A DNA stretch of 64,000 nt from Lepeophtheirus salmonis (GCF_016086655.4 NC_052138.2:36281403-36345402), one strand, 5' to 3'; numbered from the stretch's first letter, positions 24,592 through 36,331 are shown. Notes: generated from the letters alone by a model not told the origin. Numbers and translations: made by a program.

Positions 24592-25048
24592 ATGTATTAA
24601 GATTTTTAATAGCTATATAAAAGTTTTACGTATTGCAAAACTATGAAAGAACAAAATATATTATAAAATATATGAGAGTATTGATTTTATTTCCTTCGTA
24701 GTTCTTAAATAACAGATTTGATTAGCAGAGAACATTTTAAACAGTGAATAAGTGTAATACATAATATATAAATATTTTTATAAAATATTCATGTTAAAAG
24801 TTTTTATAGAGTTTTATGAAGAAGCATTTGAGTTGATAGTCTATTGTAAAGTACATTTATATTGTTTTAAATGTCATACTTTATTTATTTCAGAGTTATT
24901 TGAAAAAGTGGATTCTGGGTGTGTAAGAAAATTGTCCACTTGATGACGTCAAAAAAGATGTAGTAACCAGGAGAACGACATGTCCACCAACGACTGTTGA
25001 ATCATAAGGACAAAAGGTACAAAAAATATTTTATCTCGACATAAAATG
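24592..25048. other. AT-rich stretch
   Basis: Nothing coding seen. A GATGACGTCA word occurs at 24941-24950. Confidence 0.4.
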
Positions 25049-25615
25049 TGGGGAGGGGGCCCTAAACTTGCAATAGCATTTGATAACTTTTTTTTTTGAG
25101 AAGGGGGCTGGGAGCTTGGTTTTTGGGTTTTTTTCCAAAAAAAAATCCAGAATTTAGTCTTGTGCAAAAAGAATAAAAAATTCATTCTTCTATATAAAAT
25201 ATTTTAAAAATTTAAGTGTTTGAAAAAAAAAATTAAAAACTTAATTTACAATATTGAATTTTCTGAAAAAAAAATTTCAAATATAAAATATATCGTAATT
25301 TTTTTAAAATTTAAAAGTGTTCAGAAAAACTATTTTTTTCTTTTTTGGAAAAAAATTTCAAAGATTCACAATTGTTCACAAAAACTTAAGCTTTTGGAAA
25401 AAAAAATACAAATATTAAGTTTTTTGCGAAAAAATTTCGAAAATCCACAGTTCATCTCAAAAAAAAATAATTTTATGGGAAAAAATTTCATAAGTCCTAC
25501 TACAGCTTTTTTACGTAAATTAAATTTTTTGGAAAAAAAAAAATATTAATTTATTTGAAAAAAAATTCAGATATTAATATTTTTTAAAGAAAATATCAAA
25601 AATTCTAAATAAAGA
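25049..25615. repeat. A/T-palindromic tandem repeat block
   Basis: Repeated units of the form TTTTTTGGAAAAAAATTTCA, spaced ~55-65 bases, with CACAG/TTCATC spacers. The same units fill 17220-17570, 29030-29690 and 44650-44800. The open frame at 25220-25549 (Lys/Asn/Phe-rich) is a by-product of the repeat, not a gene. Confidence 0.6.
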
Positions 25616-25699
25616 CAGTTAGCATCTCTATACCGACAGCTTACACAAATACAGAAGTCTATTACAAGCAGAACCAAAACTCCTACAACAATAATATGA

Positions 25700-25953
25700 G
25701 TGACTTATCGCCTATTTCCACTCGGCCCTCCTCCATCCCTGACTTTAGACTTCTGGTCTTTGCTGTTTGAGCCGTCTTGGAGAAGAATATTCTTCCCAAC
25801 CCTTTTCCAAATTTCAGATTCGCGCAGAGCTGCAATCATGACAACATACTACGCCATGGAATCGATTTCAACGTCAAGAGCTTCCAGTCCTTTCCCCACC
25901 GTGTCGAAGGTGTTATTGATTATAAAGGAGGACATATTGAAAACAAAATATAG
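25700..25953 (+). pseudogene. Transposase C-terminal fragment
   Basis: The first half reads SPDFRLLVFAVLS (family SPDLNPLDF.VW). After a frame change it continues SFPHRVEGVIDYKGGHIE (family SFR.RVEAVI...GGHIE) with a stop at 25951-25953. It shares its tail and 3' flank (TCCCCAGTCTGAC) with 35060-35350. The N-terminus and first two catalytic residues are absent. Confidence 0.68.
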
Positions 25954-26374
25954 TCACAAACTGGTTTTAAGTTGTATTTTCATCATTTCATAAAGATTAC
26001 TTTTTCCATAATATATTCAGTCTACTACAAGTTTGGATCCCCAGTCTGACAAGATTTTTGAGTTGAGTGCCATAAAAATATCTCTTTTTAAACAACTCTT
26101 ACAAAAATATCATTCCAAAGAAAGTTTGTCAAAAATGAATACACGAAAAAAATAAAATTGAAAGTACACATGAAGCAACGATTAAGCTTTATATAACATA
26201 GGGAAAAACCAATCAAAGTCAACAACCTAATTTTTTGGTGCATTATATTAGCATATTCAAATTCTATGATGAGTACATAGACGTGTCTTCAAGACACAAA
26301 AACCCCATTCCTCCAAAAAAAAAAAGTTGACTTAAGGGTTGATTCCACTTCCTTTACATGCGAAATCCGTTAGC

Positions 26375-26640
26375 AAGGGCGTCCACAGGATCAATTTTTT
26401 TGGTCGGACTTGGTTTTTGGAATTTTTTCGAGAAAAATATGTATTTTTTTTTTGTATGTAAAGTAGCATTGTCTTTCTTAGAAAAACATTTCAAAATACT
26501 TTTTAGTATTTGATCAACAAATTATATTAAGTTTTTGTCAAGAAAAGATTTTTTTGAATTCTTAATTTCCATATACTAATAGTTTATTTCATGAATTTGT
26601 AACCTTTTTTTCCTGACAAAACCTCCGATTTCTTAGAATG
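26375..26640. repeat. Fragment of the CAGGGGCGTCCAC-ended repeat
   Basis: Starts CAAGGGCGTCCACAGG, followed by G/T-rich then A/T-palindromic sequence like that at 28896. The right end was not located. Confidence 0.45.
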
Positions 26641-27286
26641 AAGCATTTTGTAGAACAAATTAAATTGCAATTCCTTCCAATTATTTTGCCCTAGAATTTA
26701 CACAGTTATGCTTAAATTGGTAAAAATGATTATTGTACAAACACACAGTTTTAGGAATTGACAAAATTGACATTTTCTTTTTCATAGGAAAAAACAGCAT
26801 TCACATGTATGCACAATGTGAGAAAAAATTAAAAATGACAAAGGAATATTTTTAAAGGTATTACAATTTATTTGGCTCTTTTTTTCTTACTTTTAAAAAG
26901 AAAATAATCATTGTAATACAAATATAAAATGCTCTGATTCAATTTGAATACAAATTGAATCATAATAAAAATTTACAATATTTTCCATAAATATAAAATA
27001 TTTATTAAATTATGATTATTATAATCATAATTGAGTATTGAAGGAAGAGGAAGAAAAAAGAAGGAAAATATAAGGAAAAAATCAATTTTTTGTGATTAGG
27101 TGTTCATATTTCAATTGGTGTTGGATATGGGTCTGAAAATTATAGACCGGTCTGAGATTGTTAAGCTTATTAGTGAATCAAACTAATTTGGTACTTTAAG
27201 AAATTTCAGGGTATTAGATCGGTCCCCACAAAAGAATTTCGATCCTTATCAGTCTCATTAAAAATTCGATCTAGACTGGTTCTATA
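26641..27286. other. AT-rich stretch with old GGTCC-type words
   Basis: 27125-27286 carries GGTCTGAAAATTATAGACCG and ATCGGTCC, similar to 2865-2950. It is possibly an ancient dispersed repeat into which element C inserted. No gene. Confidence 0.35.
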
Positions 27287-28100
27287 CGGATTGGTCCATT
27301 AAAATCTGAACACTTTGAAATTTAAAATTCAAAAAGATATAATATATTAAGTAGCATTAGAATTTCAACAAATTAATACTATTAAATGCGTGTATGAGCT
27401 ACCTTAATCGTTAATGTAGACGCCCTAAGAGCCCTTAGTTTCCAGACGGTGGCAAAAGGCCTGGCAGCCGCTGTCATGGCGTACTTGTACTGGCATATAG
27501 TGGCCTCAGTGTTTGGATGGATGACGGATACTACAGGCCTCACTTGACATGCACCCAAAAGTTGTAGTCGAGGGGTCGGCATCTGAGCTGTAGGGGGGTA
27601 AATGTGACTAAAAAGTGTTCAAAAGAAATCTAAATATAAAAATTCAATTGAGTTTTGCAATGGAGGAGATGGGTTTCTATCATTTCTGGTGTCAAAAGTG
27701 GCCTCTCTGCCCATACAAGCCTCTTTCCACCCACTTTTTTTTATAGCTCTCTGGACAGTCTGATTTTAAACCCCAATATCTCTAGCGTGGGTCCTCATGG
27801 ACTTGAGGGGATTGGCGTGGGGTGTTTTCTATAACTCCTCCAGATCCAGTTTGGCCTTTTTAACAGAGTCCTTCTTCCTCTCCAACCTTTGGACATGTAT
27901 ACCTGGAGATGCCCAACTGCGTGGAGTTCCGGTTCAAGTGGCGTTTTCGTGACTTCTACGTATGCTAAAAAGTTCATGTTTCTTTTGTTTTGTAATTAAT
28001 TGTTTATGCTTTAATATATCGAAATATGAATTAATTTCAATCGCTCAACTTTCAGTTATTATTGAATTAGAAAGTGTTTAGATTTTCATGGACCACTTAT
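27287..28100 (-). mobile_element. Gutted Tc1-like element, six-copy family, copy C
   Basis: Left end CGGATTGGTCCATTAAAATC; right end, read inward, ATAAGTGGTCCATGAAAATC; TA at both flanks (27285-27286, 28101-28102). The minus strand keeps N-terminal transposase sequence (ERKKDSVKKAKLDLEEL in pieces) and then the C-terminus (TTFGCMSSEACSIRH, GCQAFCHRLET, stop 27404-27406). The junction CTCTTTT/TACCCCCCCTACAGC corresponds to that in copies A, E and F. The subterminal TATATCGAAATATG is present near 28015. Confidence 0.82.
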
Positions 28101-28895
28101 TAGATGAATTGTTAATTACATCAAGTGTGTTTCAAAATTGTGAACATCAGCATTGGCATTGGGAGGTAAACGTCCATTTGAATATACACCTGAGTTAATT
28201 GAATTGATTATATGATTGACCAAAAATAACTCCTTTCTGGAAGGATTAATATTTCTTTGTATTTTTTATTGTTATCGGTTCAATAACGTCATATGAAGTA
28301 AATGCGTTACATTAGTCATATTTGTACAACACATAAATCAGGATATGTGATAAAATCGGTCCATAGATTGAAACCGAAAAGATCATTCAACAATTGAATA
28401 ACGATAAAATTTTTACCTACGGTCTCATATCGAGGTTAGACTCGAAATATATTGCCAAATCGATGCAGAAAAAAATCCCATAAAGCCAAACCGAAAAAAA
28501 GTTTGGTTTTAGACCGAACATGAATTGCAATATATGTATTAGAGACGTCACAAGGACATGTCTTAGAAAAAGAAAAACTATTGTATAGTACATACGCAAC
28601 GTTTATATGATCATCCATTTTTCATTGTATATCGTCATATTGTCTTGTCACGTTTTGTATTAGTTCTATCTTTATCTCGTCAAGGGGAGAATTTTCTTGT
28701 CTTACAATTAATTATACCGTAAAGCTTTAAAGCAAAGAAGATGATATCTTTTTCTTACGCAAAAGGTACCTTTTTATAGATCAAAATATGAACTCACTTT
28801 GTCATTTTCATTTTGCCGTATGCAACTTTTTCTTTCCTTTGGATGCCAAACACACAAAAATAATACCAGAAATAATAATGTATCCTACTTTAGTT
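28101..28895. other. AT-rich stretch
   Basis: Short overlapping frames at 28417-28618 (minus) are unsupported. 28355-28520 has diverged GGTCC/GACCG words. No gene. Confidence 0.35.
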
Positions 28896-29770
28896 CAGGG
28901 GCGTCCACTAGGTTATATATATTTGTTTGTTTTTTTATAGTAGTGAGGGGGGTTAAAGATATTTTTGAAAAAAAAAAAAAAAAAAATGAATTAATATTTT
29001 TCGAATCAAAAATCTATAGCTGATTACCAAAACTAATTTTTTTAGAAAAAAAATGCCCAAATTTACTTTCAAATATTAAATATTTTGAATTTTTTTCCAA
29101 GCCTGTAATTATTTTCTGAAATTTTTTTTTTTTTTTTTTGAGAGCAAAAGATGAATAATTAAATTTTTTGGAAAAAAATTTTTAAATATTTAATATTTGA
29201 AAACATTTCAAAAATCAATATATATTCACAACAATGAGAATTTTTGAAAAAAAAATTTAAAAATGAATATATATTCCGAAAATAAAATATTACTTCAAAA
29301 ATGAAATTTTTATGAAAAACAATTCCAATTTAAAATTTTTTTTTTTTTAAATTTCAAAAACCCACAGGGATTCATAAAAATTAAATTTTTTGTATAAAAA
29401 AAATTAAATATTAAATTTTTTGGATAAAAAAAGTTAAATATTAAATTTTTTGGATAAAAAAATTAATTATTAATTTTGTATTAAAATATTAAATTTTTAG
29501 GACAAAAACTTAAAAATCCAAAGTTAGCCACGAAAAATTAAATTTTTGGAAAAAAAATTCAAAAATCAAGAATCTTTTTTCAAAAAATTTCAAATATTCC
29601 ATTTAGAAAAAAATTTCTAAAATCAACATCTTTTCACAAAAAATTTAATTTTTTGGAAAAATATTTCAAATATTTAATTTTGAGCTCTCCTGCAAAGTTT
29701 CTTTTTTTTTATAAATTCCTTAATTTTAGGAAGAAGGGGCTACAACATCTCCAATCCACTTTCTATGGGC
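28896..29770. mobile_element. CAGGGGCGTCCAC-ended element with A/T-palindromic interior
   Basis: The clean left end is CAGGGGCGTCCAC (28896-28908). The interior is made of TTAAATTTTTTGGAAAAAAA-type units. At 29385-29480 an exact-looking ~32-base unit (TTAAATTTTTTGGATAAAAA) is tandemly repeated about three times. A right boundary near 29770 is suggested by GGGGCTACAACATC, which mirrors GTGTAGCCCC just inside the left end of the 17100 element. Non-coding. Confidence 0.5.
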
Positions 29771-31405
29771 CTTTTGTAGAGAAAGATTACAATTCCATTC
29801 ACTTCATACTCAATAAATGTCCTATGCCCAACTTTGGTTATTCTATTATTTCACTAAGATTGTGTTAATAAATAAACATTTTTTTGATAATATTTTTTGT
29901 TTGATTTTTATTTCAGCTGTCTTGTAGCCTCCTCCTTTAAAATATCTTTGGGTGGATAAATTTATAGATTATTAATATATATTTATAATTTGTAGTGATG
30001 TAAATATTGGCTAAATTTCGGTGAGCGTAAATTAAAAAAAAAAAAAGTTTTGTTGGATTGAGAGTATACATTTTCGTAAATTGTTATATTTTTTGCCCAA
30101 CACAGGATGTCTGTTTTATAATACCACAGATGACATAACTTGATCATTTTCTCTTATGGCCGTAGTGTTTTCTTTCTTCCCTGAACAGAATTTGCCTTGA
30201 GAATTCAGTTAAAAGGTAAATTAATGGAGACTAAGCAGTTAGCTATAGAGTAATATTCACTATTCCTAGGGGACAGAAAAAAAAATGTGTCTAATAACAA
30301 CTACATTGTAGATTATTGATCCCGTGGGCTTTGTTCCGCTACCTGGTTTATAGCTTTTATCGGACGATGCAAAAGAAAAAATTGATTTGTTTCGTATTCG
30401 TTATGAAAAAATCTTTCATTGACGAATAAATTTTGTGTAAAAATGTCTGCCTAAATCAAGAGAAGGTGTACCGCTAAAAATAAAGTTTTTTGACTGTCAC
30501 AAGCTACACTAAAAGGGAAATTATGCTTATACGAAGTCCCTTTTTATTATAAAAATATTTAGTTTATTTACGAGATTGGATCTTCATTGTATTTTTCATT
30601 AACAAGAACAAAATAAAATTAGGCTCAACTATGAAAAAGTCATAAACTCTTATAATGGCAAGAAAATATCAAATAGAAAAACAATTATTTCATATGAACT
30701 AGAGTGGAAATAAATGTTAAAAGAAAAACAGCGTATGTAATAATTCAACCATTATAACTATTCAATTTTAAGGCCCTTTAACCGTGCTTTCTATTTAGAA
30801 TTAGTTGAAAATCCTAAATGGTTCAAGGGAAAGAGTAGACAGACAAAAAATGACAATGACAACAAAAATATAAGGGAAATAATTATGTTGCATCAACTGA
30901 TTGTCATTAATATTCATAACTTTAAATTGTTATTTTCTAATATTTTGTTTTATTATGTATATTTAAGAATTCATGTTTGCAGTTAATATTTAATATTAAG
31001 TACATTCAAGGTAAAAGAAAAAACATAATCTATTCTTTAAATATTAAATACGTACGTAAATTCTTTCAAATATCAATTGTATACAACAAAATTAAATAAT
31101 ATTATTCCGAAATAATCAAAAGAATACATTCAAATTATTCAATGAGAAGGATAATCAAGTTGTATGTGGTTCAATTCGTAGATTTGATGGCATTGATCCA
31201 CAACGTACCTATAGTTATATGTCTCTCGAAAAGCTAAACATTGAAGCCTATGTACTTTTTATGCGTAGCTAATCAATATTTACACTACTCATAATAATTA
31301 TGAAAAATACATATATTGCAATTATAGGCTAATTATACTAAATAATTAAATTAAGTGGTATGTCCACTAAGTGGAACGACTACATGACTTTTCAAATAGG
31401 AATAT
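29771..31405. other. AT-rich stretch without gene
   Basis: No coding frame, repeat end or RNA gene recognised. Confidence 0.4.
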
Positions 31406-31419
31406 TTGCCAGCTGACAA

Positions 31420-31653
31420 TTATAAGCCAATTATGAAGGAGAAAGAAGTAACAGGTTCTTCTTCGGCTGAGTGGCCACTCTTTTCTTTGAGTCCTTTAGT
31501 ATCACCTAGGTTTTTGCTTCTATCGTATGCAGTAGATTCCATTTCATTTTGTTTGGCCAATTCTATCACAATTTTTAGAGCACCCGATATATGCATTACT
31601 TTATTCTTGCTATACACTATTCCATAACAAAAAAAATGAAAAAAGCCACTCAA
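31420..31653 (-). CDS. Orphan open frame, possible exon
   Basis: The minus strand reads KVMHISGALKIVIELAKQNE, then YDRSKNLGDTKGLKEKSGHS, and ends FSFIIGL. It has a mixed, charged composition unlike translated AT noise. A TATAG acceptor-like site lies ~20 bases into the open frame (near 31633). The opposite strand is open too, which weakens the call. No domain recognised. Confidence 0.22.
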   Translation of the reverse strand: MSGFFHFFCYGIVYSKNKVMHISGALKIVIELAKQNEMESTAYDRSKNLGDTKGLKEKSGHSAEEEPVTSFSFIIGL

Positions 31654-31659
31654 ATCTTT

Positions 31660-32125
31660 TTTTCAAATAGTTAATCTATTATTTCCAACTGCCGGACTTG
31701 GCTGACTCGAGTTGAAACAGTATTTAGAGTAGTAATTAATGGTATCTTTAGGAGAAAAATCGATTATTTTAAATATGTTAGACAAAATTAAAATATGATT
31801 TGACTGAGTGTCTGAAATATGATTAAAAAATGTAAACATACATAATTACTTCACGTAAAAAAACTAAAGGATACCATATGGTCGAATCAGAGTTAACTCA
31901 ATATAAAAAAGGATATATGTAGGGTCTTACACCCAAGCAATTTTGAAAACAATAAAAATTGAATATTTTCTATATTTCATTCATAACTGTCTTATTAATA
32001 TGAACTGAAAATGAGAAATAGAACTTCCTAATAATGTACAGTTGATCAAAAATAAATCACAATCCAAGCTCTGTTGTCTACAGACTGTTCAAAGATAATA
32101 TAGATGATTTATCACTTCCTATTCA
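31660..32125. other. AT-rich stretch
   Basis: Nothing recognised. Confidence 0.4.
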
Positions 32126-32129
32126 GGCA

Positions 32130-32360
32130 CTTGTGCTGTGTCAGTCCTTATATATTCGGTCCAATCTTAAGACCGGTCCTTAAGACCGTAAGTCATTCGG
32201 ACTGACAGTAATAGAACTGATTTTTTTTTTTACTAATGTTAGTTGACATCATCAAAAATCAAATTTCATAAGGTTTAGGACTGATAAGAAGGACTGAACC
32301 GAACAGAGCCGGAGTTTTCATATCATAAACCACTAAATGTGCATCATTTCTTAAAAGATG
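32130..32360 (+). repeat. Dispersed GGTCC-rich repeat
   Basis: Ordered core CAGTCCTTATATATTCGGTC, CAATCTTAAGACCGGTCC, TTAAGACCG, GGACTGACAG. It is followed at 32280-32310 by AAGGACTGAACCGAAC and at 32380-32395 by GTAAAGGGTTAA. Matching copies in the same or opposite orientation lie at 13545, 15372, 47560 and 61845. The many GGTCC/GGACC words give local dyad symmetry. Non-coding. Confidence 0.62.
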
Positions 32361-32569
32361 ACCGTATGGATCTCTTGGGTTGTAAAGGGTTAAGCTTAAC
32401 TGTGTCGATAATGATGAGCAGTGTCTCAAAACAACATATTTACACATATAGGCTTATCACATTGACATTTTTTTTTAAATGCTGTATTTATTTTTTACAA
32501 AAGTAGAAGCTATCTTTTTTATTGTTGAAGGTAAAACGAAGAGTCAAAATGTGGTGTGTATCATAACCA

Positions 32570-33010
32570 GAGTTGTATAAAGTATATTTTAGAAAGGAGG
32601 CAGGTCCTCTTCCAGTAGGCAATCTATACAAAGTTTTTCTTATTTTCTAAAGAAAATATAATTATTATTTCATTCTTGAAGACACAACATCTAAACATAA
32701 AGTAATAACGAGTGCCTGGGTTCATGAAAAACGGAGAATAGCAATGAAGGTTTACTCAGGAGTGTTAAGTGTAAGTCCTTCTTGGATCTGATGTCGAATT
32801 GAGGATTGGCATCGGAGTAATTTCAACATCTATGTCCTTGTTACATACGGAGTGGGGTTTTGTTTATCTTCTTCCTCTCATGACAGATGATCTAAAAACG
32901 TCATGTCAGCTGAGCTACTCTTCTTCCAATTGTCAGGGTGACCACGTTAATTTTGAGCTCCTTATTTAAAAAATGTCAGCATTTTATACCTCACTGATTA
33001 TAAATAGTAT
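32570..33010 (-). repeat. Dispersed repeat R1, copy 1 (coding-derived)
   Basis: Shares ACATCTAAACATAAAGTAAT, TTCATGAAAAACGGAGAATA and GAATTGAGGAT with copies at 37765 and 54110. The part 32895-33010 (TCAGCTGAGCTACTC, CCAATTGTCAGGGTGACC) also matches 38240-38370. Read on the minus strand, all three copies keep a similar peptide ending (here DANPQFDIRSKKDLHL, SVFHEPRHSLLLYV, stop). The repeat may therefore derive from the 3' end of a gene. Confidence 0.5.
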
Positions 33011-33972
33011 ATCAACAGTTGATATATTTATGTCCGTCAAACAAAAACAAGCTAAAATGACTGTGGATTAATTATCGTCAATTTCTATGAATAAATAATT
33101 CATATTAACCCTTTTGGATTGCTGCAAATTGCGATTAAAGTAGCCCAAATTGATCATCACAATAAGGTAATGAGAATTTGACAAATTATATTTGGAAGGA
33201 CATATCGGCATCAATAAAAGTCTCTTAAATCAAATAAATATTGTAAACCATAGTTAAAATTCTTGAGTATCTTAGTTTATCCCTCAAATTTTAATACAAA
33301 GTCAACAACTTATGAAATATTGAACCATATAAATGAAGAATATGTATAAATTGGGATTGTCTCCTTTTCGTGAGTTTTATTAGTAATTGTTTTATGTTGA
33401 CGTAACACATATGTCCCGAAATTGTATATGTGTATTCCTCATTTCTTTTTGGATGAATCCTCATAGGACCTCCCATCTCCCAAGACACTTAATTTAAACT
33501 TTGACAAATACAATTAAAACGGTGCATTTTATATTTATGAAAATTTCATCAAAAACTAATTACTGTTATATATATTTTTTATTGTAGTAGTAATTTTAAT
33601 GATAATTGTAGTTTTTAAATCCCTCTTTCTTTACCCTGCTTCTTCTCTCTATTTTTCTCTCTCTCTCTTTTTTTTTCTTCCTACATACCCAAACCTGGCT
33701 TTCCAAGAAGTATATGAGGCAAAAAAATGAAAATAAATTACTTTAAACTACTTTTGAAATTAAGAATTAATCTTGACTATTTTCTTGTTTTGTTTTTTAC
33801 TTAATTCATTTTCTTTTACGTAAAAATATTCAATTTTTCTATTTTTTACAATATTATTTGTAGTATGTTATAAAGGTATACATTTTTTTGCTGGAATTGA
33901 CATACATATATTGTATACCTACATAAATATTTTTATTAGTCCAAGGTATGCAAAAATATGCTTTCAAACAAA
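33011..33972. other. AT-rich stretch with CT tract
   Basis: CT-rich tract at 33640-33680. The minus frame 33291-33488 is unassigned. No gene. Confidence 0.4.
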
Positions 33973-34045
33973 ATCAATCTTTTTTAACAAATCCAGAAAA
34001 TCCAAATGTATCAATCTTTTTAACAAATCCCGAAAATCCAAATGT
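33973..34045. repeat. Tandem duplication, ~37-bp unit
   Basis: ATCAATCTTTTTTAACAAAT and ATCAATCTTTTTAACAAATC begin two consecutive, nearly identical units, each ending AAAATCCAAATGT. Confidence 0.8.
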
Positions 34046-34189
34046 ACAACATTGAGGCTTTACTAACAACTTCTCTTTTGGTATAATATGGCAAGTCAAA
34101 AAGTTCTGAGCATTTTTGCTTCATTTTGATAATATTTAATATTAACATTGATAGGATTATCCAAACTTTTTTCTTATCTAATTTTCAGT

Positions 34190-34370
34190 TCCTAAGCAAT
34201 GGAATAAGTGCTCACATGCTGGTCCAACATTATTTTATCGACAACTTCAACGTCCATATTACCAGAACGGAATCGTTGGAATCACAGCTTTGTTGTGTCA
34301 TTGATACTGCACAATTTTTTTGGTGGCCTTTTCACCTGGGTTGTAGTGATACTAAATAATCTTTTGAATT
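34190..34370 (+). repeat. Dispersed repeat R2, copy 1
   Basis: Homologous to 48690-48930 on the opposite strand. Shared blocks are GGAATAAGTGCTCACATG, ATTATTTTATCGACA, GTCCATATTACCAGAAC and GAATCGTT. The open frame reads ISAHMLVQHYFIDNFNVHIT, while copy 2 reads EVHITRTESLEPLLCC. I do not recognise a protein family; it may be non-coding. Confidence 0.6.
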
Positions 34371-34479
34371 TTCTCTTATTTTACTTCTATTTTGGAACGT
34401 GGTAACACACAACTGCCTTCACCCAACACAAAACTGTAAATAAACTTTTTTTTAATGTACGCTTAACTTAAAGTTGTTG

Positions 34480-35045
34480 TTTTTATTTGTTAATTTGTTA
34501 ATCGTGGGATATAGCTCACTAAAGGCATCTAGTGAAAAACGTTTATAATTTTTTTTTAACCTATTATCTTTGTATTTAACAAAATGATTTCCTTTGACTG
34601 CTACCATAGCCTCCAACCAGGGTCTAAAGGTGTTGCATCCCTTTTGAATGAAAGACACGGGCATGGACACTCATTGATGCTTGACAAAGGCCTCAAAGTA
34701 ATGCAAATTTCGGTGAGGAGTAGCAGAGGCTTTCTTCTCGACTACAATTTAAATAGTCTAGTCCAGGAGTGAACAGACTGGGGATAAGACCCGTTATGCT
34801 TAAACCAAGTCAAAAATTTCTGACCTCTCTTTACCCAGTTTACATTAGTTGCTGTTGAAAGCAATTCAATATATCATTGTACAATAGAAGTTTTACTACA
34901 ATCCTTCACATACCCACTCTCAGTCCAATCACTGACATTGGAAAGCCTTGGCATTCAAACTCATCGACTTGCCCAGATTTCTGGTGATTGCAGTGTTCAC
35001 GTCCTCCAGGGATCCTTTCAAGGCTCTGACCGGAAGGCACTACGT
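34480..35045 (-). pseudogene. Tc1-like transposase with core deleted
   Basis: N-terminal side on the minus strand: SLEDVNTAITRNLGKSMSLN, then SDWTESGYVKDCSKTSIVQ (second DNA-binding half). It jumps to RGQKFLTWFKHN, the helix after the second catalytic Asp. The C-terminus follows: SLLD.TI.IVVEKKASATPH, SFIQKGCNTFRPWLEAMVAV, KGNHF. The first and second Asp motifs are absent and stops are frequent. It is the same architecture as the other gutted copies, but from a separate family. Confidence 0.75.
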
Positions 35046-35059
35046 TTTTACGCAATTTT

Positions 35060-35249
35060 TAGGTTTCATTAGGGAACCAAACGACAGTTGATACAAAAAT
35101 AAACAAGTTGTGTTTTTATTCCTTGTCGATGAGTGTATACCTTTCGGAGCAAGAATAGAAAAGACCATGAATTCATCGTCAAAAGGTCCCAATCTGTGGG
35201 TCAGCGTGTCGAGGTAGTTATTGCATGTGAATGAGGACATATTGAATAA
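35060..35249 (+). pseudogene. Transposase C-terminal fragment
   Basis: Reads HEFIVKRSQSVGQRVEVVIA, then GGHIE-like CEGHIE with a small frame slip and stop at 35247-35249. The tail and 3' flank (ATATTGAATAAAATATATCA, GAGTCCCCACTCTG near 35350) match the fragment at 25700-26050. The end sequence CAGAGTGGGGACTCAAAACT also resembles the 23930 element. Confidence 0.6.
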
Positions 35250-35349
35250 AATATATCACAAACGAGCTTTGAGCTGTCCTTCCTTGATTCCATTTCAATC
35301 ATGTTTGTCGTAATTTAATCCTATTTAAAAAAAGTTTTGAGTCCCCACT

Positions 35350-36060
35350 CTGATTGTGCTCCAAAAAAAATCGTATAGAATATTCATTTTTTACTTATTA
35401 AATACATCGTTAATAATTGGTAAATGTTGTTTAACTATCAAGAATTATAAAAAGGTCCAGATATAATCAACTAATACATTTATGACTTGTTCATACTGAT
35501 AAACAAATACCTAGAAAAAATTTTATTTCGTTTTCACATAGCCTAAAAAGAATTTGAAATTGGTTTTGTTAAAAAAAAAAAATTTATTGCCTTCATTGGT
35601 GAAAATAACATTTTTTAAGTATACGGAAATATTTTCTGATTTGCTTTCTGTAAACAAATGTAGGAAAGGGCTTTAATCTCCTGAGTGTATTAAATACCAT
35701 GGGTCTCATTTATGTTGTTTATTTGTTACTTTTAAAGGGATTTTCCTTGTTGATATGGATTTGCACCTTGGAGAGTTTTTTTGGTTTTTTTTCAATATTA
35801 AGGTATCTTATTTTTTTTTTACATAAAGAGTTGATTCGTTTGGAATAGTTATATATATAAATAAGCATTTCAGTTTACAAATTAAATTCCTAAACAAAAG
35901 TCAATACAACAGTGAATCAGTAAATTGAGTCAAAAAATAATAAAATTACTTTGTGGTAGTTTATCATATTTCATAAAAAATCTTCAAAAAAATTAGTAAA
36001 ATGAATAAAAATTATGAAAATTATACGGCTAAAAAAAGGAGGATGGAGACAAAAATAACA
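35350..36060. other. AT-rich stretch
   Basis: Nothing coding recognised. Confidence 0.4.
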
Positions 36061-36064
36061 ACAT

Positions 36065-36331
36065 TTAATCATTGGATGCAAAAACCATTTTAAGCTGTCT
36101 GAAGATGTGTATTAGACAGCCAAGAAACGTCGCATTATCTTTCGAATCATATGGGTAGAAGAATATACATCTTGAAGATATTTGCAATTGCGAAGTCAAT
36201 TCCTTTCCATCTTTTACTTTAGAAATTGAACTCCTGATTCTCTTCTTCCACGATATGGGCAAGTCCAATTTTTTAAAGAACTTATCGCAGATTTCGTCTG
36301 CTTCCTCCTTATAATTTAATGCAAAAGGCAT
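36065..36331 (-). CDS. Orphan 88-codon open frame
   Basis: It starts at ATG (MPFALNYKEEADEICDKFFK) and ends LKMVFASND. It has a charged, balanced composition and the mid-part DLPISWKKRIRSSISKVKDG. A splice-acceptor-like TTTCAG directly precedes the ATG. It lies immediately downstream, on the same strand, of a rearranged transposase, where the transposase C-terminal tail would be expected. I see no transposase tail motif in it. It may be an exon of a host gene or sequence captured by the transposon. Unidentified. Confidence 0.3.
   Translation of the reverse strand: MPFALNYKEEADEICDKFFKKLDLPISWKKRIRSSISKVKDGKELTSQLQISSRCIFFYPYDSKDNATFLGCLIHIFRQLKMVFASND

Noticed and set aside
25220..25549. 109-codon open frame on the plus strand
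   Set aside because: Lys/Asn/Phe-rich product of the A/T-palindromic tandem repeat, with no domain character.
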